A DNA stretch of 64,000 nt from Falsiruegeria mediterranea M17. Lineage in GTDB: Bacteria; Pseudomonadota; Alphaproteobacteria; Rhodobacterales; Rhodobacteraceae. A model generated the notes under the pieces. It saw only the letters and a list, made by a program, of their open reading frames with translations, ran no database searches and was not told the DNA's origin. Positions 16,748-26,649 of the stretch are shown piece after piece. The stretch lies in assembly GCF_900302455.1 (NCBI RefSeq), contig NZ_ONZG01000009.1, forward strand, positions 165,486 through 229,485, given 5' to 3'. Each line of letters starts with the position of its first letter. The first letter of the stretch is position 1. A program made the translations under genes and the position numbers.

Positions 16748-16849
16748 TGGTCAAAACATATGACCACGGCTGCAGCGTGGCTGCAAGCAAGGAAAGGTCA
16801 GAGTGACTGACTGATCACATTTTCTGTAACAAAGGTCAGCATATTTGAC
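16748..16849. promoter_or_regulatory. Two GTCA-N7-TGAC operators between GntR and aminotransferase genes
   Basis: Site 1 is TGGTCA (16748-16753), 7 bases, TGACCA (16761-16766), a perfect 6-bp repeat 22 bases upstream of the regulator start. Site 2 is GTCA (16835-16838), 7 bases, TGAC (16846-16849), 51 bases before the aminotransferase start. The same arms and spacer at both divergent promoters suggest the FCD regulator binds both. A related cluster GTCAGAGTGACTGACTGA lies between (16797-16814). Confidence 0.55.
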
Positions 16850-16900
16850 TTAAATCCCCGTCTGCCTAGGCTGGCCCGCAGTTTTGGAGGAGGGAGACAG

Positions 16901-18118
16901 ATGAAACTAGAGGAGATGTTCGCAACCCGCGCCGACCGGCTCAAGGCCTCGGAAATTCGCGAGTTGCTGAAACTGCTGGACCAGCCTGACATCATCTCGT
17001 TTGCGGGGGGCATTCCGGATCCGGCGCTGTTCCCGGCCGAGGCGTTTCAGGCGGCATACGCAAAGGCGTTGGACCCGCAGCATCAGGCCAAGGCACTGCA
17101 GTATTCGGTGAGCGAGGGGTATCTGCCACTGAGGGAATGGCTGGTGGATCATATGGCAGGTATCGGGGTGCCTTGTGATGTGGACAACGTCCTGATCACA
17201 TCGGGGTCGCAGCAGGCGCTGGATTACCTGGGCAAACTGATGCTGTCGCCCGGGGATACGGCGCTGGTGAACTGGCCGACATATCTGGGTGCTTTGGCAG
17301 CGTTCAACGCTTATGAGCCGCGGTTTGATCGGCTGGACCTGGGCGTCAATCATGATGTGTCCGACTATGCCGATCGGGCCGAGGTTGCTGGCGGTCGGGT
17401 CAAGTTTGCCTACCTGTCGGCCGATTTCTCGAACCCCACGGGAGAGACGGTGGATGCGGCCGGGCGAGCACGGTTGATCGACATGGCAGAGGAACTGGAT
17501 TGCGCAATCATCGAGGACGGTGCCTATCAAGCTCTGCGTTATGACGGCGACGCGATCCAACCGATCCTGGCGATGGAACTTGCGCAAAAGGGCGATCTGG
17601 AGGCCTGTCGGACGATCTATTGCGGTTCGTTCTCCAAGACCCTGTCGCCGGGGCTGCGCGTGGGCTGGATTGTGGCTGCCAAGCCGGTGATCTCGAAGCT
17701 GGTGCTGATGAAACAGGCGGCGGACCTGCATTCGCCCACGATCAACCAGATGGCCATTCATGGTGTGGCCGAGGCGTGTTTCGAGGCGCATGTGAGCAAC
17801 TTGCGCGCGGCCTATTGCGCGCGGCGGGATGCGATGTTGGCAGCATTGAGTGATCACATGCCCGAGGGCGTGGATTGGACACGGCCTGAGGGCGGCATGT
17901 TTGTCTGGATCACCCTGCCAAAGGGTATGGACGGGGCCAGGCTGTTGGACCGCGCGATCCGCGAGGAGCGGGTGGCGTTTGTTCCCGGTGGAGCCTTCTT
18001 TGCAGATGGATCAGGGACCAACACGATCCGGTTGAGCTTCTCCAATTCGGATGCGGCGGCAATTGGCGAAGGTGTGTCCAGATTGGGCGCGGTTCTGCGT
18101 CGCGCCTTGTCTGACTAA
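16901..18118 (+). CDS. PLP-dependent class I/II aminotransferase
   Basis: A 405-residue fold-type I enzyme resembling 2-aminoadipate/LysN and other MocR-like stand-alone aminotransferases. The PLP Lys is Lys246 in SFSKTLSPGLRVGW; Asn178 (SNPTG), Asp206 and Tyr209 (EDGAYQ) are the other cofactor contacts, all intact. AGGAGGGAGACAG precedes the ATG. The divergent FCD regulator suggests that it is induced by an amino acid or keto acid. The true amino donor is not readable from the sequence. Confidence 0.9.
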   Translation: MKLEEMFATRADRLKASEIRELLKLLDQPDIISFAGGIPDPALFPAEAFQAAYAKALDPQHQAKALQYSVSEGYLPLREWLVDHMAGIGVPCDVDNVLITSGSQQALDYLGKLMLSPGDTALVNWPTYLGALAAFNAYEPRFDRLDLGVNHDVSDYADRAEVAGGRVKFAYLSADFSNPTGETVDAAGRARLIDMAEELDCAIIEDGAYQALRYDGDAIQPILAMELAQKGDLEACRTIYCGSFSKTLSPGLRVGWIVAAKPVISKLVLMKQAADLHSPTINQMAIHGVAEACFEAHVSNLRAAYCARRDAMLAALSDHMPEGVDWTRPEGGMFVWITLPKGMDGARLLDRAIREERVAFVPGGAFFADGSGTNTIRLSFSNSDAAAIGEGVSRLGAVLRRALSD

Positions 18119-18152
18119 GGAATTGTTAACCATTCCTGCTGAGGGTGGCGGC

Positions 18153-18704
18153 ATGATCCGGTTCCTTGCTTTTACCACCCTTTGGCTGGCTGTCGCCTGC
18201 GCCCCGCCCGAGGCGGGGTTCACGGCCGGTGAGCCGGTGCAAAAGCTGAACGTCGGCGGCTATGCCGTCGAGGTTCAGATCAACGACGATGTGGTAAAGG
18301 CGCGGCGTCGGGTGTCGGACCTGCAAGACGCGGATGCCTACTACGTGGCGCTCGAGCAGATTATGGCGAAGCAGTCGGGCTGTCCCATCGCCAAGGTGTA
18401 CCGCGTCAGCCGCTTTGTGACTTGGGGCGTCAAGGGGTGCAATCCGGCGCAGGCGCAAACGTTCATTGCGCAAGCCGACAAGATCGTGGCTGAGATCGGT
18501 GATGCGGGCCACTCGCCGCAATATGACTGTCGTGAATGGAATTCGGTCACGGCTTCCAGTGGGGCCGAGGTTTGGACGGACGTCACGTGTACGCCTTATG
18601 GCGGGACACCGGGGCAAGGTTTGCCCCGGTTGGAATGCAGGCAACGAACCTGGATCACGGCTTCGGGCGAGACACGCACGGATATGACCTGCGATCCACA
18701 GTAG
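18153..18704 (+). CDS. Putative lipoprotein of unknown function
   Basis: A 183-residue protein with a lipoprotein signal MIRFLAFTTLWLAVAC, lipobox V-A-C at Cys16, so it should be anchored in a membrane facing the periplasm. The mature part contains seven cysteines, several in C-x(n)-C arrangement (SGCPIAK, KGCNPAQ, YDCREW, VTCTPY, LECRQ, MTCDPQ), suggesting disulfides. No family is recognised. The ATG at 18153 follows GAGGGTGGCGG; the frame is open 34 codons more upstream, over the aminotransferase end, without support. Confidence 0.75.
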   Translation: MIRFLAFTTLWLAVACAPPEAGFTAGEPVQKLNVGGYAVEVQINDDVVKARRRVSDLQDADAYYVALEQIMAKQSGCPIAKVYRVSRFVTWGVKGCNPAQAQTFIAQADKIVAEIGDAGHSPQYDCREWNSVTASSGAEVWTDVTCTPYGGTPGQGLPRLECRQRTWITASGETRTDMTCDPQ

Positions 18705-18817
18705 CAATATCTTGTGGATAACATAGGAAGTCGGTCTAGATAGGGTGGCGTTAGCGTTGACAGGTCGTTAATGGCTGCGCAGGCTGGTTGGGATAAGGAA
18801 TCACAAGGGCCTGCCAT

Positions 18818-21800
18818 TTGCGCTTTTCCAAACTCCGACTGACCGGCTTCAAAAGCTTTGTCGATCCGACCGATCTGATCATCGCGGACGGGTTGACCGG
18901 TGTTGTGGGGCCAAACGGCTGCGGCAAGTCCAATCTGCTGGAAGCACTCAGGTGGGTGATGGGCGAAAACCGTCCCAAGGCGATGCGCGGCGGCGGGATG
19001 GAAGATGTGATTTTTGCGGGCGCCGCGACGCGGCCCGCGCGCAACTTTGCCGAAGTGTCTTTGTTGATGGACAACTCGGAACGGTTGGCACCGTCGGGGT
19101 TCAACGACAGCGACCAGCTGGAAATAATTCGCCGCATCACGCGGGATGTGGGCAGCGCCTATAAAACCAATGGCAAGGATGTTCGCGCGCGCGATGTGCA
19201 GATGCTCTTTGCCGATGCCTCGACCGGCGCGCATTCGCCTGCGCTGGTTCGGCAGGGGCAGATTTCCGAGCTGATCAACGCCAAACCCAAGGCAAGGCGG
19301 CGTATCCTGGAAGAGGCGGCGGGTATCTCGGGGCTGTATCAGCGGCGGCATGAGGCCGAGTTGAAGCTGAAAGGGGCCGAGACCAACCTGACCCGCGTGG
19401 ATGACGTGCTGGAGCAATTGGCGGCGCAGCTGAGCCAGTTGGCGCGGCAGGCGCGACAGGCGGCGCGGTATCGCGAGATCGGCTCGCTTTTGCGGCAGGC
19501 CGAGGGGATGCTGCTCTACCGTCGCTGGAAAGAGGCGGACGAGGCGCGGTTGAGCGCCGAAGAAGTGCTGCGTGGGCGCACGACCGAGGCGGCGCAGGCC
19601 GAGGCCATGGCGCGAGCAGCCGCCAAGGCGCGAGGCGCGGCTGAGGAGGCGCTGCCGCCGCTGCGTGAAGAAGAGGCGATTGCAGCCGCGGTTCTGCAGC
19701 GGATGCAGGTGCAACGCGATGCGCTCGGCGATCAGGAAACCCGCGCGCGGCAAACGATTGAGACGCTGACGGCGCGGATCAACCAGTTGGGTCAGGACAT
19801 CGAGCGCGAGACGGGTCTTAACCGCGACGCGGGCGACACAATCGAGCGGTTGGAATGGGAAGCGCGCGAGTTGGCCAAGGCCAGCGAAGGGCAGGCCGAT
19901 AAGCTAGCAGAGGCAAGTGAGGTCGCGCGCGAGGCGGCGTCCGTGCTGCAAGAGCGCGAGGATCACCTATCGCAGATGACCGAGGACGTCGCCCGCTTGG
20001 CGGCGCGGCACCAGTCGGCGCAGCGTCTGGTCGATGACAGTCGCAAGACCTTGGACCGGTCCGAGGGCGAAGAGGCCCGCGCCCGCGATGCGGTGAGCGA
20101 GGCCGAGATGGCTTTGGAGCAGGCGGTTGATGCCTATGGCGAAGCGCTGGATGCCGAGGAAGAGGCGAGCGAGGCCGCAGAGGCCGCGGAAGAGGCGCTG
20201 GAGGCGGCGGATGAATTGCGCAACGACACGCAGGCCCGCGAGAGCGAGGCCCGCGCGCAGCGATCCGAGGCCGAGGGTGAAGTGGGCGCGATCCGGGCCG
20301 AGACCACGGCGCTGGCCAAACTGGTGGCGCGAGACACGGCAGAGGGCGGGCAGGTGATGGACCTGCTGCGCGTGGCACCGGGGTATGAAAAGGCACTTGG
20401 GGCGGCGCTGTCTGATGATCTGCGCGCGCCCTTGGCCGAAGATGACGGCCCGTCGGGCTGGGTTCAGGTTCCGGGTTATGATGCGGATCAGGCTTTGCCC
20501 GAGGGGGCTGAGCCGCTGGCGCTGCATGTGTCGGGACCCGATCGCCTGAGCCGCCGGATTGCGCAGATCGGGATTGTGCGCGGCGATGACGGCGGACGGC
20601 TGCAAGCGGCGTTGAAACCGGGGCAGCGGCTGGTGTCACGCGAAGGCGACTTGTGGCGGTGGGATGGCTTCCGTGCCTGGGCCGAGGATGCGCCAAGTGC
20701 GGCGGCGATGCGGTTGGAACAGCTCAACCGGTTGGAAGCTTTGAAACAGGAGTTGGAACGGGTGAGCGCCCAGGCTGACGGGGCACGCGCCGCGCATGAG
20801 GCGCTTTCGCAGCAGTTGGCTGATGTGACCGAAGCCGACCGCCGCGCGCGTGAGGCGCGTCGGGCTGCCGATCAGCGCGTGGCCGAAGCGGCGCGGGCGC
20901 TGTCCAAATCCGAAGCCGATCGCAATCTGGCGCAGGGGCGGCTCGAGACCTTGGGGCTGGCCGTGGACCGGCACAAAGAGGATGCGATGGCCGCGCGCGT
21001 GCAGATGCGCGACGCCGAAAAGGCCTTGTCCGAGTTGGGCGACCTGGATACCGCGCGTCAGCAAGTCGAGGACATCAAGCAAACGGTCGAGGCGGCGCGG
21101 ATCACCATGCTGACGCATCGGTCGGCCCATGACGAGCTGCGGCGCGAGGGTGACGCGCGTACCAAGCGCTCGCAAGAGGTGACCAAGGACATCAGCGGCT
21201 GGCGCCACCGCCTTGAGACGGCCGAGAAGCGGATTTCCGAACTGGTCGAGCGTAAGGCGACATCTGAAGAAGATCTGGCCGAGGCGATGTCAGTGCCCGG
21301 TGAGATTGCCGAGGCACGTGAGGAACTGGCGGAACAGTCCGAAGCGGCCGAGGAGCGCCGCAAGGGCGCCGCTGATGCTCTGGCCGTGGGCGAGGCCACC
21401 CACCGCGAGGCGATGTTGGCCGAGCGAGAGGCGGAGCGGTTGGCATCCGAGGCGCGCGAGGCGCGGGCAGCGGCCGAGGCGCGGGCCGAAGCCGCGCGTG
21501 AGACCGTGGTGACGGCAGCCGAACGGATTGCCGAGGATCAGCAGCTGACGCCGAACCAACTGCTAAATGACTTGGATGTTGACCCCGACAAGATGCCCAA
21601 TGCGGAAACGTTGGAAGCCGAGGTTAACAGGCACAAGCGGCAGCGAGACGCCATGGGCGCAGTGAACCTGCGCGCCGAGGAAGACGCGCGCGAGGTGCAG
21701 GAAGAGCACGACACGCTGGCGGCAGAAAAGGCCGATCTGGAAGAGGCGATCAAGACCCTGCGCAACGGTATTGCAAGTCTGAATCGTGAGGGGCGCGAGC

Positions 21801-22273
21801 GCTTGCTGACCGCCTTTGAACAGGTGAATTCCAACTTTGCGATGCTGTTCAAACACCTCTTTGGTGGTGGTGAAGCAAATCTGGTGATGGTCGAAAGCGA
21901 AGACCCGCTGGATGCAGGGCTGGAGATCATGTGTCAGCCGCCGGGCAAGAAGCTGTCGACATTGTCGCTGTTGTCTGGGGGCGAGCAGACGCTCACCGCG
22001 ATGGCGTTGATCTTTGCGGTGTTCCTGGCCAACCCGGCACCGATCTGTGTGCTGGATGAGGTTGACGCGCCACTGGACGATGCCAACGTCACGCGCTTCT
22101 GTGACTTGCTGGACGAGATGTGCCGCCAGACCGATACGCGGTTCCTGATCATCACCCACCACGCGGTGACGATGGCGCGGATGGACCGACTGTTTGGGGT
22201 GACCATGCAGGAGCAGGGCGTGAGCCAATTGGTGTCGGTTGATCTAAAGAAAGCGGAATCCCTGGTCGCTTGA
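18818..22273 (+). CDS. smc: Chromosome segregation ATPase SMC
   Basis: A 1151-residue condensin subunit. The N-terminal ABC half has FKSF and Walker A GPNGCGKSN (residues 31-39). Long coiled coils (about 170-500 and 650-980) flank a hinge at about 505-630. The C-terminal half has signature LSGGEQ near residue 1052 and Walker B CVLDEVDAPLDD near 1076-1087. The protein is complete. The start is TTG 18818, with AAGGG eight bases upstream; no ATG fits the conserved first residues. ScpA and ScpB are not in the window. Confidence 0.97.
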   Translation: MRFSKLRLTGFKSFVDPTDLIIADGLTGVVGPNGCGKSNLLEALRWVMGENRPKAMRGGGMEDVIFAGAATRPARNFAEVSLLMDNSERLAPSGFNDSDQLEIIRRITRDVGSAYKTNGKDVRARDVQMLFADASTGAHSPALVRQGQISELINAKPKARRRILEEAAGISGLYQRRHEAELKLKGAETNLTRVDDVLEQLAAQLSQLARQARQAARYREIGSLLRQAEGMLLYRRWKEADEARLSAEEVLRGRTTEAAQAEAMARAAAKARGAAEEALPPLREEEAIAAAVLQRMQVQRDALGDQETRARQTIETLTARINQLGQDIERETGLNRDAGDTIERLEWEARELAKASEGQADKLAEASEVAREAASVLQEREDHLSQMTEDVARLAARHQSAQRLVDDSRKTLDRSEGEEARARDAVSEAEMALEQAVDAYGEALDAEEEASEAAEAAEEALEAADELRNDTQARESEARAQRSEAEGEVGAIRAETTALAKLVARDTAEGGQVMDLLRVAPGYEKALGAALSDDLRAPLAEDDGPSGWVQVPGYDADQALPEGAEPLALHVSGPDRLSRRIAQIGIVRGDDGGRLQAALKPGQRLVSREGDLWRWDGFRAWAEDAPSAAAMRLEQLNRLEALKQELERVSAQADGARAAHEALSQQLADVTEADRRAREARRAADQRVAEAARALSKSEADRNLAQGRLETLGLAVDRHKEDAMAARVQMRDAEKALSELGDLDTARQQVEDIKQTVEAARITMLTHRSAHDELRREGDARTKRSQEVTKDISGWRHRLETAEKRISELVERKATSEEDLAEAMSVPGEIAEAREELAEQSEAAEERRKGAADALAVGEATHREAMLAEREAERLASEAREARAAAEARAEAARETVVTAAERIAEDQQLTPNQLLNDLDVDPDKMPNAETLEAEVNRHKRQRDAMGAVNLRAEEDAREVQEEHDTLAAEKADLEEAIKTLRNGIASLNREGRERLLTAFEQVNSNFAMLFKHLFGGGEANLVMVESEDPLDAGLEIMCQPPGKKLSTLSLLSGGEQTLTAMALIFAVFLANPAPICVLDEVDAPLDDANVTRFCDLLDEMCRQTDTRFLIITHHAVTMARMDRLFGVTMQEQGVSQLVSVDLKKAESLVA

Positions 22274-22319
22274 TCACGCATTGGTAGAAAATCAAGGGTT
22301 TCTCTGGTACTCTACAAAC

Positions 22320-22697
22320 ATGCGCGCTGTTTATGCCTTTGTTATCATCGTCTTGGCGAGCCCAACCTTCGCGGATGAATTGGCGTTGTGGCGCATTGGA
22401 GCCTCGCGTTTCGGAACCGATTTTGCAACCGAAGGCAGCACAGTGTCTGGATTGCAACAGATGCAATACGAGCCGGAAGAGGGTGGCCTGAACGGAGGTG
22501 AACTTGCGGATCGCTTCGGCGAAGGCGTGTCCGTTGGGAGCAATGTCAAGCTGCACTGGAAAGGCCACATCTGCGTGAACCTGCGTAGCCAGCCGGGTGA
22601 ATGTGACGTTCAGATCGACAAGGACGAGGTCAAGCTGGTGCGACGCCAGAAGGCGGGACGCCTGCCGCTGATTTTCGAGTTTGGCATCCGACCCTGA
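22320..22697 (+). CDS. Small secreted protein of unknown function
   Basis: A 125-residue protein with signal peptide MRAVYAFVIIVLASPTFA and predicted cleavage before DELAL. The mature part has two cysteines (HICVNL and GECDV), possibly a disulfide. It starts 46 bases after smc and is followed by a second small secreted gene in the same direction, but the two do not look alike. No family recognised; gene reality is supported by the signal peptide and codon pattern. Confidence 0.6.
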   Translation: MRAVYAFVIIVLASPTFADELALWRIGASRFGTDFATEGSTVSGLQQMQYEPEEGGLNGGELADRFGEGVSVGSNVKLHWKGHICVNLRSQPGECDVQIDKDEVKLVRRQKAGRLPLIFEFGIRP

Positions 22698-22752
22698 CCC
22701 CTTCACCGCAACGTGATTCCCAATATGATGATTGGCGCGGCAAGATCGTTTC

Positions 22753-23118
22753 ATGCGATATCTGTTGATCTTTCTTTTGGCGTCCGGGTCCGTGTCTGCG
22801 GCGGAGTGGTCCTTGCGTGATGGGGACGTCCCTTTGACGAGGGCCGAGGTGGGGGCGCTAGAGGGGCGCGTGTTGACGTTCTACGATGATGGCCAATCCC
22901 GGTATTCGGCAGGAGGCGCCTATTCCTATACCTACTCGGCCGAAAACGGGGGAGGGACGGCTTTTGGTACCTTCGAAGTAACCAACGACGGCAGTGTCTG
23001 TACGGAATTTCGCAACGGATTTCATCGTTGTGATCTGTTTGTTCACAGCAATGGTCGGTTGGTTTTGATCAACGAAAAGGGCGAACGATACCCAGTGCGG
23101 CCTGACGAAACGCATTGA
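22753..23118 (+). CDS. Small secreted protein of unknown function
   Basis: A 121-residue protein with signal peptide MRYLLIFLLASGSVSAAEW and cleavage after SAA or so. The mature part has a Gly/Tyr-rich YSAGGAYSYTYSAENGGG segment and two cysteines (SVCTEF, HRCDLF), typical of small beta-rich periplasmic proteins. The ATG at 22753 is preferred to an upstream TTG at 22732. No domain recognised. Confidence 0.65.
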   Translation: MRYLLIFLLASGSVSAAEWSLRDGDVPLTRAEVGALEGRVLTFYDDGQSRYSAGGAYSYTYSAENGGGTAFGTFEVTNDGSVCTEFRNGFHRCDLFVHSNGRLVLINEKGERYPVRPDETH

Positions 23119-23133
23119 GTTTTCAAGGCTAAA

Positions 23134-23373
23134 GGGGGGGGACGCCCCCGCGCCCGAGCGAACCTGACTGCGTCAGCTCCGCCAACGGCCTTGGGCCGGG
23201 CGCCGGGCAAAGCCCGGCGCGGTCCCGTCTGTAGCGGGTGTTCGGTGACAAACTTACGTTGAAAAGAACGCGGCTCAGGTCGCAATCGGGCGCCAACCAC
23301 CGAGCGCAGCGAGGCTCGGCCCAAAGGTAGGAGGTGTTTCGTAAGAAACATTGACGACGGGCGGGAGGGCTCC
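23134..23373 (-). repeat. Dispersed GC-rich hairpin element, copy 3
   Basis: Same element as 15731-15930 in reverse orientation, about 240 bases. It begins with GGGGGGGACGCCCCCG, has hairpin GCGCCGGGC/GCCCGGCGC (23200-23220) and ends CGACGGGCGGGAGGGCTCC. A central stretch (about 23235-23290) appears to be extra sequence. It fills the gap between two convergent genes, 15 bases after one stop and about 20 before the other. Confidence 0.75.
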
Positions 23374-23394
23374 GTTGGTCGGTCGAAACTGCCG

Positions 23395-24558
23395 TCAGAG
23401 GCGTCCCAGCAATGCGGGGGTCGGCCAGGCGTCGGCGGGCATGCCCAGACGAGCCTGCTCGGCCTGCACCGCGGCGCGGGTACCGGCACCAAGGATGCCA
23501 TCGACCTTGCCCACGTCGTGCCCGCGCGCCTGCAGCTTGCGCTGCAATTGCTTCATTTGCGAACCATCCAGCCCTTGGTCCGGGTTGCCGGCGTCATAGA
23601 TCTGGGCGCCCTCGAGCCGGGTGGCGAAGTAAGCTGCCGTCAAAACGTAGACAAAGCTCTGGTTCCATTCGAAATAGACGTCGAAATTGGGATAGGCGAG
23701 GAAGGCTGGTCCCTTGTGGCCCTGTGGCAGGATCAGCGAGGCGGGCAGGTTGGCGAGCGACCCGGCGCGCGTCTGAACGCCCATTGCCTGCCAATCCGAT
23801 ACCGAGCGAGGCTTGCCGGGGCCGCTCAGCGACCAATCCATATTGGCAGGCACCGTCACCTCTTGCAGCCACGGCTGGCCTGCGGCCCAACCTAGGTGAG
23901 ACAGCATCTTTCCACCCGAGGTCAACGCGTCGGGGGCCGAAGTTTTCAGCGAAACGGTGCCGTCACCATCTGCGTCCACTCCATTTTCCAGGATGTCGCG
24001 GGGTAGCATCTGCACCATGCCGATCTCACCGGCCCAGGCACCGGTGGTGCGGGCAGGGTCGAAATCACCCTGTGCATAGAGTTCCAGCGCGGCAAATATC
24101 TGTGGTCGGAACAACTCAGGCCTGCGACAGTCGTGGGCCAGAGTGACCAACGCGTCGCGAGTGTTGAAATCGCCCTGGAACGCGCCGTAATCGGTCTCGA
24201 ACGCCCAAAAGGCCAAAAGAACTCCGCGGGAGATACCGTATTGCGCCTCGATCCGGTCAAAGACCGCGTTGTACTTCTTGGCCATGGCGCGGCCCCGGTC
24301 GATCCGGTTCTGCGAGATCAGGCGGCGGGAAAATTCGATGAAGGGCTTTTGAAACACGCCTTGCGCCCGGTCGGCGCGCAATACCTTTTGATCTTGGCTC
24401 ACGCCTTGAAAAAAGCGGTCTGCCGTGGCGGCGTCATAGCCCTGCCCGACAGCTTCGGATTTGAGGCCGGAGACAAAGCTGCTGAATGACCCGCCGCACT
24501 GGGCAAAAGCCGCGCCGGGAATCAAAGTGAGGGCAGCGAGAAGGTGGGAAATTTTCAT
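23395..24558 (-). CDS. Lytic murein transglycosylase, MltB type
   Basis: A 387-residue periplasmic enzyme that cleaves glycan strands of peptidoglycan. It begins with signal peptide MKISHLLAALTLIPGAAFAQ. The SLT_2 domain spans about 25-310: catalytic Glu in LLAFWAFETDYGAFQGDFNT and the GAWAGEIGMVQMLP block. A PG_binding_1 repeat follows at about 325-385 (LQRKLQARGHDVGKVDGILGAGT split over two helices). The start is the ATG at 24558-24556. A dispersed repeat follows its stop codon. Confidence 0.93.
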   Translation of the reverse strand: MKISHLLAALTLIPGAAFAQCGGSFSSFVSGLKSEAVGQGYDAATADRFFQGVSQDQKVLRADRAQGVFQKPFIEFSRRLISQNRIDRGRAMAKKYNAVFDRIEAQYGISRGVLLAFWAFETDYGAFQGDFNTRDALVTLAHDCRRPELFRPQIFAALELYAQGDFDPARTTGAWAGEIGMVQMLPRDILENGVDADGDGTVSLKTSAPDALTSGGKMLSHLGWAAGQPWLQEVTVPANMDWSLSGPGKPRSVSDWQAMGVQTRAGSLANLPASLILPQGHKGPAFLAYPNFDVYFEWNQSFVYVLTAAYFATRLEGAQIYDAGNPDQGLDGSQMKQLQRKLQARGHDVGKVDGILGAGTRAAVQAEQARLGMPADAWPTPALLGRL

Positions 24559-24588
24559 GAAATCTATTCGGTCCAATGTTCGTTTGGA

Positions 24589-25506
24589 TCAGACTATCAG
24601 CATCACCACGAGACAGGCAATCACCAGACCCAAGCACAGCGCCCAGACCTGCCAGAGCATGTTGACCGCGCGTTCTACCTCGCGCGCACCGATGTCTTCA
24701 CGGGCGCCTTCGTTGACCCAGGCCAGGTGGCGGATTTGGCCATGATAGCTGCGTGGGCCAGCCAGAGCGACGTCCAGTGCGCGGGCCATGGCGGCCTCGG
24801 GCCAGCCGGCGTTGGGCGAGATGTGGCGTTGAGCGTCCTCGATGATCTCGCGCCCCTTGGACCATTGGTTGGACAGGATCACGATCAGCAACCCGGTCAG
24901 GCGGGCAGGGATCAGGTTCAGCAGATCATCGAACCGCGCCGAAGCCCAGCCGTACTGCAAAAAACGCTCGTTGCGGTAGCCCACCATGCTGTCAGCGGTG
25001 TTGATCACCTTGTACATCAAAAGCCCGGGCAGCCCTGCGACGAGGAACCAGAAGGCGGGCGCAACCACCCCGTCGCTGAGGTTTTCGGACGCGCTTTCGA
25101 TGGCCGAGCGGGCCACTTGCGGGCCGGTCATCTCGCCGGTGTCGCGGCTGACGATACGCGAGACCATTTGGCGGGCATCGGTGAGTGACAGGCGCAGGGC
25201 GTCGGCCACATCCTGCACATGGCTCACCAGCGATTTATGCGCCAGAAGGATCGCACAGCACAAGATTTCAACCACCGGGCCAAAAGCAGCCAAAAGTGCG
25301 CCGAGGCCCAAAGCCCCCAGTGTCAACACAACGACCGCTGCAACGCCCTTGAGTTGGCGGTTCCCGCCGGTGTTCAGGCGGCGCTCCAGCCAGCCTACGC
25401 AATCACCCATCAGCACGGCTGGGTGACGCATGCGGGACCAGAGCCAGTCAGGCTCTCCGAAGGCGGCATCCAGCAGCATGGCCGAGGCAAGGACAAAGGG
25501 TGTCAT
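24589..25506 (-). CDS. cobD: Adenosylcobinamide-phosphate synthase
   Basis: A 305-residue inner-membrane enzyme (CbiB/CobD) that joins adenosylcobyric acid with aminopropanol or its phosphate, a late step in B12 synthesis. Family blocks seen: [53 protein letters not shown], and [26 protein letters not shown]. Hydrophobic helices lie at about 1-14, 52-85, 150-172, 200-215 and 280-305. It overlaps the upstream cobC by 4 bases (25503-25506), so the two are translationally coupled. Confidence 0.95.
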   Translation of the reverse strand: MTPFVLASAMLLDAAFGEPDWLWSRMRHPAVLMGDCVGWLERRLNTGGNRQLKGVAAVVVLTLGALGLGALLAAFGPVVEILCCAILLAHKSLVSHVQDVADALRLSLTDARQMVSRIVSRDTGEMTGPQVARSAIESASENLSDGVVAPAFWFLVAGLPGLLMYKVINTADSMVGYRNERFLQYGWASARFDDLLNLIPARLTGLLIVILSNQWSKGREIIEDAQRHISPNAGWPEAAMARALDVALAGPRSYHGQIRHLAWVNEGAREDIGAREVERAVNMLWQVWALCLGLVIACLVVMLIV

Positions 25507-26468
25507 AGGGCGCGCTCCAACTGCTCCCAGCGGTCCGCGGGCGGCAGGCCAAGGCGCAGGAAGGTTTCAGAGTAGGGGAAGATGCGGCTCCAGATGTGGT
25601 GCTCGGCCAGCCGGTCTTGCCAGGTTTTGGCGTCATTGACGCGGTAGAGGCGGAACAGCGAGGTCCCTCCGGCAAGCTTTGCACCTTTGTTCGTCATGAG
25701 ATTGTCCAGACGGTCGGCATCGCAGGCGAGCTGGATACGCGTGGCCTCGGCCCATGCCTGATCCTGCAGAGCTTGGGTGCCGACACGCAAAGCCGGGCCG
25801 GACACTGCCCAGGGTCCGGTCATGTCGTTCAGCCGCGCGATGATTTCGGGGCGAGCGATGGCAAAGCCAAGGCGCAGTCCGGCAAGGCCCCAGAACTTGC
25901 CAAAGCTCTTGAGGATCACCGTATTGGGGTCTGCGGCCAGTTGGATCAGGCTGGCCTCGGGGGTGACGTCGCAAAAGCTTTCGTCGATCACGATCAGGTC
26001 GTGGCCTGTGGCGTCGTCTTTTGTCCAGAGCCTCCCGTCGGGGTTGTTGGGGTGGACCAGAACCCGGGCTTGGGCTGGAGCGTGATCCGTCACCTGCCAG
26101 CCTTGCGTCGAAAAGGCAGCGGCGTGTTCGTTGTAGGTGGGCGGTGTGATCTCGACCTGTGCAGGTGCGGCCAACATCGGCAAGCGCGCGATCAGGGCCG
26201 AGGCACCGGGTGCGGGCAGGATGGCGGCTCCATCAGGCGCGGTCCAAAATGCGCGGGCGGCGTCGACCAACCGCTCGAAGGCGTCATGATCGGGCAAGGC
26301 GGCCCAATCCTGCGCGGTCAGCCCCTGGACCGGGTATGGCGCGGGGTTTATTCCGGTGGACAAGTCAACCCAATCCTGGGCCGTGCCGCCGAACTGCGCG
26401 CGCGCCGCCGCAAGGCCGCCGCCGTGATCGCGTTTCGCACGCGGGTCGATGTCGATAGGTTCTGCCAT
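25503..26468 (-). CDS. cobC: Threonine-phosphate decarboxylase
   Basis: A 321-residue PLP enzyme that decarboxylates L-threonine phosphate to aminopropanol phosphate, the partner substrate of the next gene, cobD. The N-terminal [16 protein letters not shown] is typical of bacterial CobC, and the PLP lysine is in [18 protein letters not shown], with HPNNPDGR and IDESFCDV as further contacts. The start is the ATG at 26468-26466. No other cob genes are in the window, so this is a satellite of the main pathway. Confidence 0.93.
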   Translation of the reverse strand: MAEPIDIDPRAKRDHGGGLAAARAQFGGTAQDWVDLSTGINPAPYPVQGLTAQDWAALPDHDAFERLVDAARAFWTAPDGAAILPAPGASALIARLPMLAAPAQVEITPPTYNEHAAAFSTQGWQVTDHAPAQARVLVHPNNPDGRLWTKDDATGHDLIVIDESFCDVTPEASLIQLAADPNTVILKSFGKFWGLAGLRLGFAIARPEIIARLNDMTGPWAVSGPALRVGTQALQDQAWAEATRIQLACDADRLDNLMTNKGAKLAGGTSLFRLYRVNDAKTWQDRLAEHHIWSRIFPYSETFLRLGLPPADRWEQLERAL

Positions 26469-26649
26469 GCCACGGGTCCGATTTTGCGGTATGATAGGTT
26501 GGTTTCGGTTCAAGCGGAAACTCGCCACAAACACAAGCGCTGCGCATATTCCTTCAGTCGCATCGTATTGTGTTAAGAGTTTGTTAAGGGAAAAGAAAGA
26601 TCACGGTTGGAAAGGGGAGAGGCACAGAATCTGAAAAAGAACGTGCTGG

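Noticed and set aside
19818..20696. Long minus-strand frame opposite smc
   Set aside because: Arg/Pro-rich mirror frame caused by high GC at third positions of smc; no domain pattern.
26469..26649. Cobalamin riboswitch upstream of cobC
   Set aside because: I looked for the conserved B12-box region but found none.
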